A stretch of 64,000 nt of DNA from Streptomyces sp. NBC_01244. GTDB taxonomy: Bacteria > Actinomycetota > Actinomycetes > Streptomycetales > Streptomycetaceae. Where the stretch lies: contig NZ_CP108488.1 in NCBI RefSeq assembly GCF_035987325.1, positions 744,001 through 808,000 of the forward strand, given 5' to 3'. The notes under the pieces were generated by a model that was not told where the DNA came from, searched no databases, and saw only the letters and a program-made list of their open reading frames with translations. Of the stretch, positions 16,271 to 28,075 are shown in pieces (the first letter of the stretch is position 1; every line of letters begins with the position of its first letter). Made by a program: the position numbers and the translations under genes.

Positions 16271-17017
16271 ATGGCTACGGTGCGGTATCTGGAGATCGCC
16301 GAGGCGCTGCGCCGGTCGATCCTCTCCGGCCAGTACCCGGTGGGTGCCCAACTGCCCTCGGAGAGCGATCTGGCGGCGCTCTGGTCGGCGTCCCGCGGGA
16401 CCGTCCGCCAGGCCGTGGCGACGCTTGCCGCCGAGGGGCTGATCGGTTCCCGGCAGGGGGCCCGCAGGATCGTCCTGCGCCACGAGCGCAAGCACAGCTT
16501 CGGTGAGCTCAACAGCTTCGCCCAGTGGGCCGAAGGGGTCGGCCACCAGGCCGCGAGCCGCTTCCTGTCGCGCACCCGCCGTCCGGCCACCGCCGAGGAG
16601 GCGGACCGGCTGGCCCTGCCGGCCGGCACGGAGGTCCTCGCCGTACTGCGGCTCCGGTTGCTCGACGGGGAGCCGACGATGATCGAACGGACCGCGTACG
16701 CCGACTGGGTCGCGGCGGCGGTCGAGGCGATGCCCGAGGACTGCCGCTCCGTCATGGACGGGCTGGCGAACGACTCCGGCATCGTCGCCCACTACGGCGA
16801 GCACCTCATCGACGCGCTTCCGGCCGGCAGCGAGGACGCCAGGCTGCTGGAAATCCGCCGCGGCAGCCCGCTTTTGCGCCAGCGGCACGTCTCCGCGACC
16901 CGCACGGGCCGCCCCATCGAGTGGTCCGACGACCGCTACCGGGCGGGAAGCGTCACCTTCAGTGTGAACAACTCGGCAGTAGCAACTCCGTTGGAGCGCC
17001 GGGCCGGGGACCGCTAG
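16271..17017 (+). CDS. GntR/HutC-family regulator of the importer operon
   Basis: A 248-residue regulator with an N-terminal winged helix (RYLEIAEALRRSILSGQYPVGAQLPSESDLAALWSASRGTVRQAVATL) and a C-terminal UTRA sensor domain. It is divergent from the importer operon and shares the 16-bp palindrome region with it. It parallels the regulator at 9185: both have the VLRLR..LDGEPTMIERTAY and PIEWSDDRYRAGSVTFSV blocks. The two regulators probably arose by duplication and may sense related phosphonates. Confidence 0.85.
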   Translation: MATVRYLEIAEALRRSILSGQYPVGAQLPSESDLAALWSASRGTVRQAVATLAAEGLIGSRQGARRIVLRHERKHSFGELNSFAQWAEGVGHQAASRFLSRTRRPATAEEADRLALPAGTEVLAVLRLRLLDGEPTMIERTAYADWVAAAVEAMPEDCRSVMDGLANDSGIVAHYGEHLIDALPAGSEDARLLEIRRGSPLLRQRHVSATRTGRPIEWSDDRYRAGSVTFSVNNSAVATPLERRAGDR

Positions 17018-17026
17018 GCCCGCGTC

Positions 17027-17070
17027 GCGCCGCCGGCCCCTGCCCCCCTGGGCTCCCGGGCCGGCGGCGC
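17027..17070. terminator. Bidirectional terminator hairpin
   Basis: A perfect 13-bp GC stem (17027-17039 with 17058-17070) around an 18-base loop, placed between the stop of the GntR gene (17017) and the stop of the convergent FG-GAP gene (17080). It should end both transcripts. Confidence 0.75.
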
Positions 17071-17079
17071 GGCGGCTCG

Positions 17080-18552
17080 TCAGCGGGCGAGTACGCCGAA
17101 CTGGGGGCCGGTGCCGATCTGCGCGTCGGTCGGCGGGTTGACGACGCGGGTGGGCGAGGTGCCGGCGACCTTGCCGTCCTTCGTGCCGACGGACCAGACC
17201 TGCGGGACGGTCGCCGCGACCGCGAAGGTGATCTCGGGCTGCTTGTCGTTGTTCAGGTCGGTGACCTTGAGCAGCGTGGGGATGCGGTACGTGCCCGCGG
17301 GGATGGGCAGGCCCGGCGCGTTGTGGGCGTACCAGGAGGCCCCGGTGCCGGTGACGCCCTTGGCCGTGCCCTTCAGCACGTAGAGGCCGCCGCCGGTGAC
17401 CTCGCCCTTCCGTTCGCCCGGGGCACCGACGATCAACTCGGCATATCCGTCCAGGTTGAGGTCGGCCGCGGCGACGGACTGGCCGAAGCGGTCGCCCGTG
17501 CCCACGCCGCCCGGGATTCCGAGGGTGTCCTCGGTGAACGTCTGGTAGCCGCGGGATTCGTTCACACCCGTGGCGGAACCGAAGCTGACCCGGACCAGAC
17601 CCGCCGCGCGGATGGTATCGATCTGGGTCTCCGAGTCGCCCACGGCGATGTCGCCGTAGCCGTCCTTGTCGAAGTCACCGATGGCGACGCTGCCTCCGCC
17701 GCGCATGGTGACCGGGGTGAGGCGCAGTCCGGACGTCCCGCCGAAGAGCACGCGGCCCCGGATCGGTGCGCTCGGGTCCTGCCTCTCGCCGAGGACGACG
17801 AGGTCGTCGATGGCGCCCTTGTTGATCCGGCCCACCGCGATCCGGTTCTGCGCCTCTCCCGGCAGGAAGACGGGGTACTGGCGGCCGAGGTCCAGCCGGT
17901 GGGTCGAGACGGGCGACCCGTCCGCCGTGAAGGGGCCCCGGAACAGTTCGAGCGTGGTGGAGTAGCCGACGAGGAGGTCGGTCTTCCCGTCGCCGGTGAA
18001 GTCACCGGCCTTCAGGACGACGCCGAAGCCGACCCTCTTCAGCGGGTCGGCCAGTGAGATGGCGTCCTTCAGCCCCGTGGGACTGCCCCAGATCAGGGTG
18101 ACGTGGCCGGGCCGCGTGCCCCGGTCGTAGTTGTCCCGGGTGCCCACGACAAGGTCCGCGTAACCGTCGGCGTTGAAGTCGCCGGTGGTGAGGACCTCAC
18201 CGAAGCGCTGGCCCTCCTTCGGGTCGCCCGGCATTCCGGGGCTGTTCTGGGTGATGACCTTCAGGCCGGTCTTCTGGGCCCCGTACTTGCCGCCGTAGGA
18301 GACGGTCACGTAGCCCGCGTTGCCCACCGCGGTGGTGGTCCCGTCCACGCCCTTGACGTTCACGACGGCGTCCGGGGCGCCGATCGCCAGGTCGTGGTAG
18401 CCGTCGCCGTTGAAGTCGTCGGCGTACCGGGTGGCCGCGGGCCCGGCGGCGACGGCCGCCTCCGCCTGCGCGCCGGTGGAGACCAGCAGGCCTCCGGCAA
18501 GTGTGGTGACCGTCGCGGCGAGCGCGATGGCGTGACGGGTGTGGTGTCGCAC
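17080..18552 (-). CDS. Secreted FG-GAP repeat protein
   Basis: A 490-residue exported beta-propeller protein. The signal peptide (VRHHTRHAIALAATVTTLAGGLLVSTGAQAEA) has a clear cleavage region. At least six calcium-binding FG-GAP blades follow, each with a DxNxDGxxD motif: DDFNGDGYHDLAIG, GDFNADGYADLVVG, GDFTGDGKTDLLVG, GDFDKDGYGDIAVG, ADLNLDGYAELIVG and a degenerate TDLNNDKQPEITFA. Such propellers are similar to integrin alpha chains and bind proteins or sugars. GTG 18552 is preferred over 18588 because AGGGGGAA precedes it. Specific role unknown. Confidence 0.85.
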   Translation of the reverse strand: MRHHTRHAIALAATVTTLAGGLLVSTGAQAEAAVAAGPAATRYADDFNGDGYHDLAIGAPDAVVNVKGVDGTTTAVGNAGYVTVSYGGKYGAQKTGLKVITQNSPGMPGDPKEGQRFGEVLTTGDFNADGYADLVVGTRDNYDRGTRPGHVTLIWGSPTGLKDAISLADPLKRVGFGVVLKAGDFTGDGKTDLLVGYSTTLELFRGPFTADGSPVSTHRLDLGRQYPVFLPGEAQNRIAVGRINKGAIDDLVVLGERQDPSAPIRGRVLFGGTSGLRLTPVTMRGGGSVAIGDFDKDGYGDIAVGDSETQIDTIRAAGLVRVSFGSATGVNESRGYQTFTEDTLGIPGGVGTGDRFGQSVAAADLNLDGYAELIVGAPGERKGEVTGGGLYVLKGTAKGVTGTGASWYAHNAPGLPIPAGTYRIPTLLKVTDLNNDKQPEITFAVAATVPQVWSVGTKDGKVAGTSPTRVVNPPTDAQIGTGPQFGVLAR

Positions 18553-18711
18553 GTCCGTTTCCCCCTGGAGATTCGATCGACCATTCACTCCTAAGACCCC
18601 TGCCGCGCCAGGACGGTTGTACGGGATCGCGCGCCATCGCGGTTCGGCGGTCCCACCCGGAGCCGGTCCGTGCCGGAGCCGGTCCCTGCCGGAGCCGGTC
18701 CCCTCCGGTGA

Positions 18712-19545
18712 TCATCGCTCGATCCCCGCGGCCGTCTCACCGATGGCCTCCGGGAGCCAGTCCTCGAGCCGCCCGAAGCGGAAGCCGAGGGCGGCGGCCC
18801 GGCCGTTGTCCATCGCGTAGGCCCGGTCGAAGGAGAACGGCGAGGCCTCGGTCCCGGCCGCGACGGTCCGCAGGCGCGGTGCCCGCCCGACCCGCTCGGC
18901 CACGGCCCCGGACAGTCCGAGCACGTCGAGCTCCCCGTGCGAGGCGGCGTTCACCGGCCCGGTGAAGTCCCGCTCCCCCGCCCAGCGGAGGAAACGGGCG
19001 ATCTCGTGGTGGTGGATGAAGGAGGTGGGGTACGGGGCTTTGTGCACGGCCACCGGGATCCCGGCGCCGATCCGCTCCACGTAGTGCGCGAGGCGGCCGG
19101 TGAACTCCGCCCGGCCGCCGCCGAGTACGTGCGCGGCGCGCACCGCCACGAGGCCGAAGGCGGGCTCCGCCCCCAGCACGTCCTCGGCCCGCCGCTTGCC
19201 CTCGGCGTAGGCCCGCGCCTCGGGGGTGGGCGGCGCGGGGTCGTGGACCTCCATCGTCGAGGTCATCACGTACCGCCCGGTGCGGCCGGCGAAGACGCGG
19301 CGGGCGGTCTCCGCCTGCCCGGGCGTGTAGCAGACCTGGTCGAAGACCACGTCGAAGGTGCGCTCCCCCAGCGCCGCGCGGAGCCCCGCTTCGTCCTCCC
19401 GGTCGGCGACCAGGTGGCCGACGCCCCGGGGCGGGGCGGTGGAGCCCCGGTTGAGGACGGTCACCTCGTTCCCGGCGTCCCGCTCCAGGGTGACCAGGTG
19501 CTTTCCGAAATAGCGGCTTCCGCCGATGACCAGGATCTTCTTCAT
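18712..19545 (-). CDS. NAD-dependent epimerase/dehydratase (extended SDR)
   Basis: A 277-residue protein starting with the Rossmann glycine motif KKILVIGGSRYFGKHLV. The active-site region is atypical: the usual YxxxK is seen as AYAEGKRRAED, near an upstream TSTMEV in place of the classical serine segment. The family acts on nucleotide sugars or related substrates. It is divergent from the LysR gene with 71 bp between, the usual layout for a regulator and its target, but no regulatory site was identified. Confidence 0.75.
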   Translation of the reverse strand: MKKILVIGGSRYFGKHLVTLERDAGNEVTVLNRGSTAPPRGVGHLVADREDEAGLRAALGERTFDVVFDQVCYTPGQAETARRVFAGRTGRYVMTSTMEVHDPAPPTPEARAYAEGKRRAEDVLGAEPAFGLVAVRAAHVLGGGRAEFTGRLAHYVERIGAGIPVAVHKAPYPTSFIHHHEIARFLRWAGERDFTGPVNAASHGELDVLGLSGAVAERVGRAPRLRTVAAGTEASPFSFDRAYAMDNGRAAALGFRFGRLEDWLPEAIGETAAGIER

Positions 19546-19616
19546 GTCCGGGACTCTGCCGCTGTACCGTCCCCAGCGGAACTACCGGAATGCTGTTCTC
19601 GTCGTAAGGAAAACTG

Positions 19617-20597
19617 ATGATCGATGTGCAGCGGCTGCGCATCCTGCGCGCCGTGGCCGAGCACGGCAGCTTCAACAAGGCCGCCGGGGCGCTGCTCCTG
19701 ACGCCCTCGGCCGTCTCCCAGCACATCGCGGCGCTGGAGCGCGGCCTCGGTCACCCCGTCGCCGTGCGCAGCACCCGCGGGATCACCCTCACGGAGCCGG
19801 GCCGGCTGCTGGTGGAGGCGGCGGAGGCGGTGTCGGCCGAGCTCGACCGGGTGCGCCACGAGATCGACCGGGTCACCGCCGAGCGGCCCCGGCTGACGGT
19901 CGCCACCTTCGTGAGCGGGGGCCGGAGGCTGCTGCCGGGCGCGCTCGCCTGGTTCGTCGCCGCGCATCCGGAGGTGGAGCTGACGGTCCTGGAGGCCGAG
20001 CCGGAGGAGGCGGTGCCCATGGTCCGCTCGGGCGCCGCCGATCTGGCGCTGACCTACCACTTCGACGGGCCGCTTCCGCTGCGTCCCGGGGCGGCGCTCG
20101 ACTGGCTGCCGCTGACGGAGGACCCGCTGGCGCTGGTCCTGCCCCCGGGGCACCGGTTCGCCGGGCGCGCGTCCATCGCACCGGCCGAGCTCGCCTCCGA
20201 CCGCTGGGTGCTGGGCTGCCTCAAGACCGGGGCGTACCTGCGCCGGTACGCGGAGCGGGCCGGTTTCGAGCTCCGGGTGGCGGCTTCCACCACGGACTAC
20301 TTCTTCGCGCGCTCCCTCGTAGCGGCGGGGGTCGGCGTCGCGCTGATCCCCCGGGTCGCGCTGCCGCCGGGGGACGGGGCTGCGGCCGGGGACGGAGGCC
20401 GGGGCGGGGACGGAGACGGGGGCAGGGACGGAGACCGGGGCGGGGATCGCGACCCGGACACCGCCCGCGTGACCGTCGTACCGGTCGAACCCCCGTCCCC
20501 CGCACGGCACATCGGGGTGCTGTCCGCGCGCCGCCGCCGTCCCCATCCCTACGCGGCGGCCCTGTCCGAGGCCCTGACCGGGATGGTGCGCGGCTGA
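19617..20597 (+). CDS. LysR-family transcriptional regulator
   Basis: A 326-residue LysR protein. The N-terminal helix-turn-helix is RLRILRAVAEHGSFNKAAGALLLTPSAVSQHIAALERGLG. An effector-binding fold follows (LTVATFVSGGRRLLPGALAWFVAAHPEVELTVLE). Near residue 260 is an unusual Gly/Asp/Arg-rich insert of about 30 residues encoded by a GGGGACGGAGAC-like repeat; it should be a surface loop. ATG 19617 has AAGGA seven bases upstream. The effector is unknown; the divergent SDR is the probable target. Confidence 0.85.
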   Translation: MIDVQRLRILRAVAEHGSFNKAAGALLLTPSAVSQHIAALERGLGHPVAVRSTRGITLTEPGRLLVEAAEAVSAELDRVRHEIDRVTAERPRLTVATFVSGGRRLLPGALAWFVAAHPEVELTVLEAEPEEAVPMVRSGAADLALTYHFDGPLPLRPGAALDWLPLTEDPLALVLPPGHRFAGRASIAPAELASDRWVLGCLKTGAYLRRYAERAGFELRVAASTTDYFFARSLVAAGVGVALIPRVALPPGDGAAAGDGGRGGDGDGGRDGDRGGDRDPDTARVTVVPVEPPSPARHIGVLSARRRRPHPYAAALSEALTGMVRG

Positions 20598-20644
20598 GCC
20601 GACCGGCCCAGGGGGGGCGTCTTGCCGGTCAGGCCGGCGACCGG

Positions 20645-21331
20645 TCAGGGAGCGGCGGTCATCTGGCCCTCCAAGGTGGTGGGCTGCTCGCCCTTCGTGA
20701 CGGTGACGGGAATGCCCCCGGTGGCCTTCTCCAGCTTCGCCTTGAACTCCGCCGACGCGGCGCCCTCCTTCGTGGAGGTGACCTCGACCGCCGCGCCGTT
20801 GCTTCCGGAGACGCTGTAGATCGGGAAGCCCATCTCCAGATCGATCAGCTTGTCCCCGGCGGCCTGGAGGGTCCGGTGCGGGTACTTGCTCAGGTACAGG
20901 TCGGCCAGGGCCGGGTCCGCTTCCGGATCGGCCGCGTGCGCCGCCGCCACGAGGAGCCGGCCGCGGGCGAGGTCGGTGACGCAGAGGGCCACCCGGCCCG
21001 ACGGGTGGTCCACGATCTGGGTGGAGTAGACGTCGGCGAAGTCGCCGTAACCCTGCTCTCCGATGGCCTGCGAGAGCCGCTCGCCCTCGGGGGTGTTGAC
21101 CGGGGTGCCGTCGATCAGCATCGGCGGCGACTGTGACGCGGTGGGGTCGATCACCGGGCACGGTGCGGCAGCCGCGGGCGGGGCGGGCGCCGCCACGGGA
21201 TCGGCCTTGTCGGCCACGCCGGACTTCCCGCAGCCGGTGAGCAGCACGGCGGCGGCGCCCACGCACACGGCCGCGGTGACGGCCGCCTTCGTCTTCATCA
21301 CCCGCAGGTATCTTTCGCTGGCTCGACGCAT
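20645..21331 (-). CDS. Uncharacterised lipoprotein
   Basis: A 228-residue lipoprotein. After MRRASERYLRVMKTKAAVTAAVCVGAAAVLL comes lipobox LTGC, so the mature protein is membrane-anchored. The mature part has an acidic domain without motifs I recognise (GYGDFADVYSTQIVDHPSGRVALCVTDLARGRLLVAAAHA). ATG 21331 is favoured by AGGGGG eight bases upstream; the internal ATG 21298 lacks a site. Confidence 0.7.
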   Translation of the reverse strand: MRRASERYLRVMKTKAAVTAAVCVGAAAVLLTGCGKSGVADKADPVAAPAPPAAAAPCPVIDPTASQSPPMLIDGTPVNTPEGERLSQAIGEQGYGDFADVYSTQIVDHPSGRVALCVTDLARGRLLVAAAHAADPEADPALADLYLSKYPHRTLQAAGDKLIDLEMGFPIYSVSGSNGAAVEVTSTKEGAASAEFKAKLEKATGGIPVTVTKGEQPTTLEGQMTAAP

Positions 21332-21497
21332 CGTCGGTCCCCCTCGTTCTCCGGTGCCGGATCGGCACGGCTCTGACGCATGCCCGGCTCCGCCGGTTCC
21401 GCGTCCGTCCCCATGGTGATCGCCTCCATACGGGCGGCTCAGAGTATGGGGGGCGGCGCCGTGGGCGCCACAGCCGGCCCTCCCTACGCTTCGGGCC

Positions 21498-22265
21498 ATG
21501 ACGAGCGAACCTCCTTCCCACACCGGCCTCCCGGGGCGCGTCGCCCTGGTGACGGGCGGCGGCAGCGGCATCGGCCGGGCGTGCGCGGTGGCCCTGGCCG
21601 AGGCCGGGGCCGTGGTGCACGTGGCCGACGTCGACGCGGCGGCGGCCGAGGCCGTCGCCGGCCTGGTCGGCGGGCACGCCCACGTCGTCGACCTGGCCGA
21701 TCCGGCCGCCATCGGGGAACTGCCCGCCGCCGTCGACATCCTGGTCAACAGCGCCGGGCTGCAGCACGTCGCCCCGATCACCGAGTTCCCGCCCGAGCGC
21801 TTCGCCCTGATCCAGCAGGTGATGGTCACCGCGCCCTTCCTCCTGCTGCGTCACGTGCTGCCGCACATGTACGCCGCCGGCTGGGGCCGGGTGGTCAACA
21901 TCTCCAGCGTGCACGGGCTGCGCGCCAGCGCGTACAAATCGGCCTACGTGGCGGCCAAGCACGCTCTGGAGGGGCTGAGCAAGGTCACCGCGCTCGAGGG
22001 GGCCCCGTACGGGGTGACCAGCAACTGCATCAGCCCCGGCTACGTCCGCACCCCCCTGGTCGAGGGGCAGATCCTGGACCAGGCCGCCGCCCACGGCATC
22101 GACGCCGGGGACGTGCTCCGCGAGGTGCTGCTGACCCGGTCGCCGATCAAGCGGCTCATCGAGCCCGAGGAGGTGGCGGCGGCCGCCCTGTGGCTGTGCG
22201 GCCCGCACACCGGATACGTGACGGGCTCCTCGCTCCCCCTGGACGGCGGCTGGGGCGCCGGCTGA
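21498..22265 (+). CDS. 3-Hydroxybutyrate dehydrogenase (SDR)
   Basis: A 255-residue classical SDR. The cofactor motif is TGGGSGIG; the structural motif is NSAG (NNAG type); the catalytic Ser, Tyr and Lys are in NISSVHGLRASAYKSAYVAAKHA. The segment LVNSAGLQHVAPITEFP and the long loop before the C-terminal GGW are typical of D-3-hydroxybutyrate dehydrogenase, which makes acetoacetate from D-3-hydroxybutyrate. The start seems leaderless: TACGCT (21485-21490) lies seven bases before the ATG and no ribosome site is visible. Confidence 0.75.
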   Translation: MTSEPPSHTGLPGRVALVTGGGSGIGRACAVALAEAGAVVHVADVDAAAAEAVAGLVGGHAHVVDLADPAAIGELPAAVDILVNSAGLQHVAPITEFPPERFALIQQVMVTAPFLLLRHVLPHMYAAGWGRVVNISSVHGLRASAYKSAYVAAKHALEGLSKVTALEGAPYGVTSNCISPGYVRTPLVEGQILDQAAAHGIDAGDVLREVLLTRSPIKRLIEPEEVAAAALWLCGPHTGYVTGSSLPLDGGWGAG

Positions 22266-22333
22266 CCCCGTCCGGGTGACAGCCCGTGCGCCGCGCCGCG
22301 GGGAGTGCCGGCGGGTCCCGTACGGTCCCGCAC

Positions 22334-23056
22334 GTGACCGATGCGAACCAGCCCCAGAGCCCGAAGTTCCCGACGGACCCGGCCGCCCCGGATTCCCTGA
22401 ACGTCACCACCGGACCCGACCCGCTACGGGTCCTCGTCCTCGCCGGGTCCTCCCGCGAGGGCTCCGTGAACGCCCGGCTGGCCGCGCTCGTCGCCGGTCA
22501 GGTCGAGCGGTCGGGCGCCGTCGCGGACCTCGCCCGGATCGGGGACTTCGTGATGCCCACCTACGACGGCGACGCCGAGCAGGCCGACGGCCAGCCCTCC
22601 GGGTCGGCCGCCCTGCGCGAGCGGCTGCTCGCGGCCCAGGCCCTGGTGATCGCCTCGCCCGAGTACAACGCCTCGGTGCCCGGCGTCGTGAAGAACGCCG
22701 TCGACTGGGTGTCCCGGTTCCGGCCTCAGCCCTTCAAGGACAAGCAGACCCTGCTGGTGTCCGCCTCTCCGTCGATGGTCGGCGGGAACCGCGGACTCTG
22801 GGCGCTGCGGGTTCCGCTCGAACACCTGGGGGCCCGTGTCTACCCCGACATGTTCAGCCTCGCCATGGCGCACTCGGCCTTCGGCGAGGACGGCGAGCTG
22901 ACCGATCCGGGCCTGCGCGAGCGGCTGGCCGACACGGTCGATTCCTTCCTCGCGCTCGCCGAGGCGGACACCCGCTACCTGTGCCTGCAGCGCCGCTGGT
23001 ACGAGTTCCTGGGCGACGAGAGCAACGCTCCCGTGACCCAGCGCGCGGAGGGCTGA
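22334..23056 (+). CDS. NAD(P)H-dependent FMN reductase family protein
   Basis: A 240-residue flavodoxin-like reductase. The phosphate-binding loop is VLVLAGSSREGSVNARLAALV and the flavin-edge motif is SPEYNASVPGVVKNAVDW. It would reduce flavins, quinones or azo compounds with NAD(P)H. A TACGGT box (22321-22326) precedes GTG 22334 by seven bases, which suggests leaderless translation. No partner gene is evident. Confidence 0.75.
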   Translation: MTDANQPQSPKFPTDPAAPDSLNVTTGPDPLRVLVLAGSSREGSVNARLAALVAGQVERSGAVADLARIGDFVMPTYDGDAEQADGQPSGSAALRERLLAAQALVIASPEYNASVPGVVKNAVDWVSRFRPQPFKDKQTLLVSASPSMVGGNRGLWALRVPLEHLGARVYPDMFSLAMAHSAFGEDGELTDPGLRERLADTVDSFLALAEADTRYLCLQRRWYEFLGDESNAPVTQRAEG

Positions 23057-23137
23057 CCTCCTGCTCAGGGGGTGCCTGAAGGAGCGATCCGCGCGCGGGT
23101 TAGCATATGAGCGCCGCCTAGCTCGAAAGATAATTCT

Positions 23138-24583
23138 GTGACTGTCAATGACGACTCGTTCACCAACTGGAAGAACCGCGAGAAGATCGCGGAGTCGATG
23201 ATCCCGATCATCGGCAAGCTGCACCGGGAGCGGGACGTCACGATCCTGCTGCACAGCCGCTCCTTGGTGAACAAGTCCGTGGTGAGCATTCTCAAGACCC
23301 ACCGTTTCGCGCGCCAGATCGACGGCGAGGAGCTCTCGGTCACCGAGACCCTGCCGTTCCTCCAGGCGCTCACCACCCTCGACCTGGGTCCCTCGCAGAT
23401 CGACCTCGGCATGCTCGCCGCGGCGTACGCGACGGACGACCGCGGTCTGTCGGTGGAGGAGTTCACCGCCGGCGCCGTCTCCGGCGCCACGGGTGCCAAC
23501 AAGATCGAGCGCGGGGAGGGCCGCGACGTGGTCCTCTACGGTTTCGGCCGCATCGGCCGCCTCGTCGCCCGCCTGCTCATCGAGAAGACCGGTTCCGGCA
23601 ACGGCCTGCGCCTGCGTGCCATCGTCGTCCGCGGCGGCGGTGAGGCGGACCTCGTCAAGCGCGCCTCGCTGCTGCGCCGCGACTCGATCCACGGCCAGTT
23701 CCAGGGCACGATCACCGTGGACGAGGCGACCAGCACGATCATCGCCAACGGCAACGAGATCAAGGTGATCTACGCCAACGACCCGTCCGAGGTCGACTAC
23801 ACGGCGTACGGCATCAAGGACGCCATCCTCATCGACAACACCGGAAAGTGGCGCGACCGCGAGGGGCTCTCCAAGCACCTGCGCCCCGGTATCGACAAGG
23901 TCGTCCTGACGGCTCCGGGCAAGGGCGACGTCCCGAACATCGTGCACGGGGTCAACCACGACACGATCAAGCCGGACGAGCAGATCCTGTCCTGCGCCTC
24001 CTGCACCACCAACGCGATCGTCCCGCCGCTGAAGGCGATGGCGGACGAGTACGGCGTTCTGCGCGGCCACGTGGAGACCGTCCACTCGTTCACCAACGAC
24101 CAGAACCTGCTGGACAACTACCACAGCGCCGACCGCCGCGGCCGCTCCGCGCCGCTCAACATGGTCATGACGGAGACCGGCGCCGCCTCGGCCGTCGCCA
24201 AGGCGCTGCCCGACCTCAAGGCCCCGATCAGCGGCAGCTCGATCCGCGTCCCCGTCCCGGACGTCTCGATCGCGATCCTCAGCCTGCGCCTCGGCCGCGA
24301 GACCACCCGCGAAGAGGTGCTCGACTACCTCCGCGAGGTGTCGCTGACCTCTCCGCTGAAGCGCCAGATCGACTTCACCACGGCGCCCGACGCGGTCTCC
24401 AGCGACTTCATCGGCTCGCGTCACGCCTCGATCGTCGACGCGGGCGCCACGAAGGTCGACGGGGACAACGCGATCCTCTACCTCTGGTACGACAACGAGT
24501 TCGGCTACTCCTGCCAGGTCGTCCGGGTCGTCCAGTACGTCTCCGGGGTCGAGTACCCGACCTACCCGGCGCCGGCGGTCTGA
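23138..24583 (+). CDS. gap: Glyceraldehyde-3-phosphate dehydrogenase, long actinobacterial form
   Basis: A 481-residue GAPDH, about 140 residues longer than the usual enzyme because of an N-terminal domain (NWKNREKIAESMIPIIGKLHRERDVTILLHSRSLVN). The Rossmann motif is YGFGRIGRLVARLL; the active site is SCASCTTNAI with the catalytic Cys near residue 289 and a His in HSFTNDQN. The Streptomyces long form is known; the N-terminal extension has no assigned function. It converts glyceraldehyde-3-phosphate to 1,3-bisphosphoglycerate, or the reverse. It ends in a strong terminator shared with the LuxR gene. Confidence 0.9.
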   Translation: MTVNDDSFTNWKNREKIAESMIPIIGKLHRERDVTILLHSRSLVNKSVVSILKTHRFARQIDGEELSVTETLPFLQALTTLDLGPSQIDLGMLAAAYATDDRGLSVEEFTAGAVSGATGANKIERGEGRDVVLYGFGRIGRLVARLLIEKTGSGNGLRLRAIVVRGGGEADLVKRASLLRRDSIHGQFQGTITVDEATSTIIANGNEIKVIYANDPSEVDYTAYGIKDAILIDNTGKWRDREGLSKHLRPGIDKVVLTAPGKGDVPNIVHGVNHDTIKPDEQILSCASCTTNAIVPPLKAMADEYGVLRGHVETVHSFTNDQNLLDNYHSADRRGRSAPLNMVMTETGAASAVAKALPDLKAPISGSSIRVPVPDVSIAILSLRLGRETTREEVLDYLREVSLTSPLKRQIDFTTAPDAVSSDFIGSRHASIVDAGATKVDGDNAILYLWYDNEFGYSCQVVRVVQYVSGVEYPTYPAPAV

Positions 24584-24615
24584 TCCCCCAGGCCCCGTAG
24601 GACCGGATGCACCGC

Positions 24616-24637
24616 ACGCCCCCCGAGTGACCCCAGG

Positions 24638-24652
<15 letters not shown>
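24616..24652. terminator. Bidirectional terminator overlapping luxR stop
   Basis: A perfect 16-bp stem (24616-24631 with 24637-24652) and a five-base loop. The stop codon of the convergent LuxR gene (24638-24640) lies inside the right arm, so the LuxR mRNA ends almost at its stop. No U-tract, as usual for Streptomyces. Confidence 0.85.
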
Positions 24653-27511
<2,859 letters not shown>

Positions 27512-28075
27512 GAGGAGGCACCGTAGGCGGCGCCGGTTCCCGTGACAACGCCGGGTTCCGCCGGGCCGGGGGATCAAGGGTTTCCCCTGATGCCAAGGGG
27601 TGCCGCGCCCGGCGATGGTGGTGCGACGGCGGGCCGTCCGCGCTCCGGGTGCGGGGTGGCAGACCCGGAGCACCACTGCCCTCCACGGGAGGAGCGGGGG
27701 CGTGGTCCGGGCGGCTCGCCGTACAGCGTGTCGGGCCTGGCGCGACGGGCACGGCACGCCGTACGCGCGCCGGCGCGGGCCGCCGCCCGCACCACCCGTA
27801 CCGCCCGTACCGCGCGCGCGGGCGTCGGCCGGTCGATGCGGGAAGACAACGCGGCCCGGGGCGAGGCGGGTTGGGGCGAGGCGGGTTGGGCAGCAAGGGA
27901 TTCCTCCGATGCTCCCGGCACCGGCCCGGGATCACTCTGTTGGCCACCCCGGAGTGCGCAGACGCGGCTCCCCGAGACGCGGACTCCGGGGACGTGACCG
28001 GTCCCGTGCTCCCCCACGGGGCCCGCATCCGTACCGGCCTACCCCTCCGGTCCGCCCCCCCATGAAGGGATTTCC
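27512..28075. other. 564-bp intergenic region, no gene seen
   Basis: Lies between the divergent LuxR gene and the protease gene. It contains a doubled 14-mer (GCGAGGCGGGTTGG, from 27862) and short inverted repeats around 27585. The open frames are Arg/Pro-rich shadows. AAGGGA before GTG 28076 is the protease ribosome site. Confidence 0.55.
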
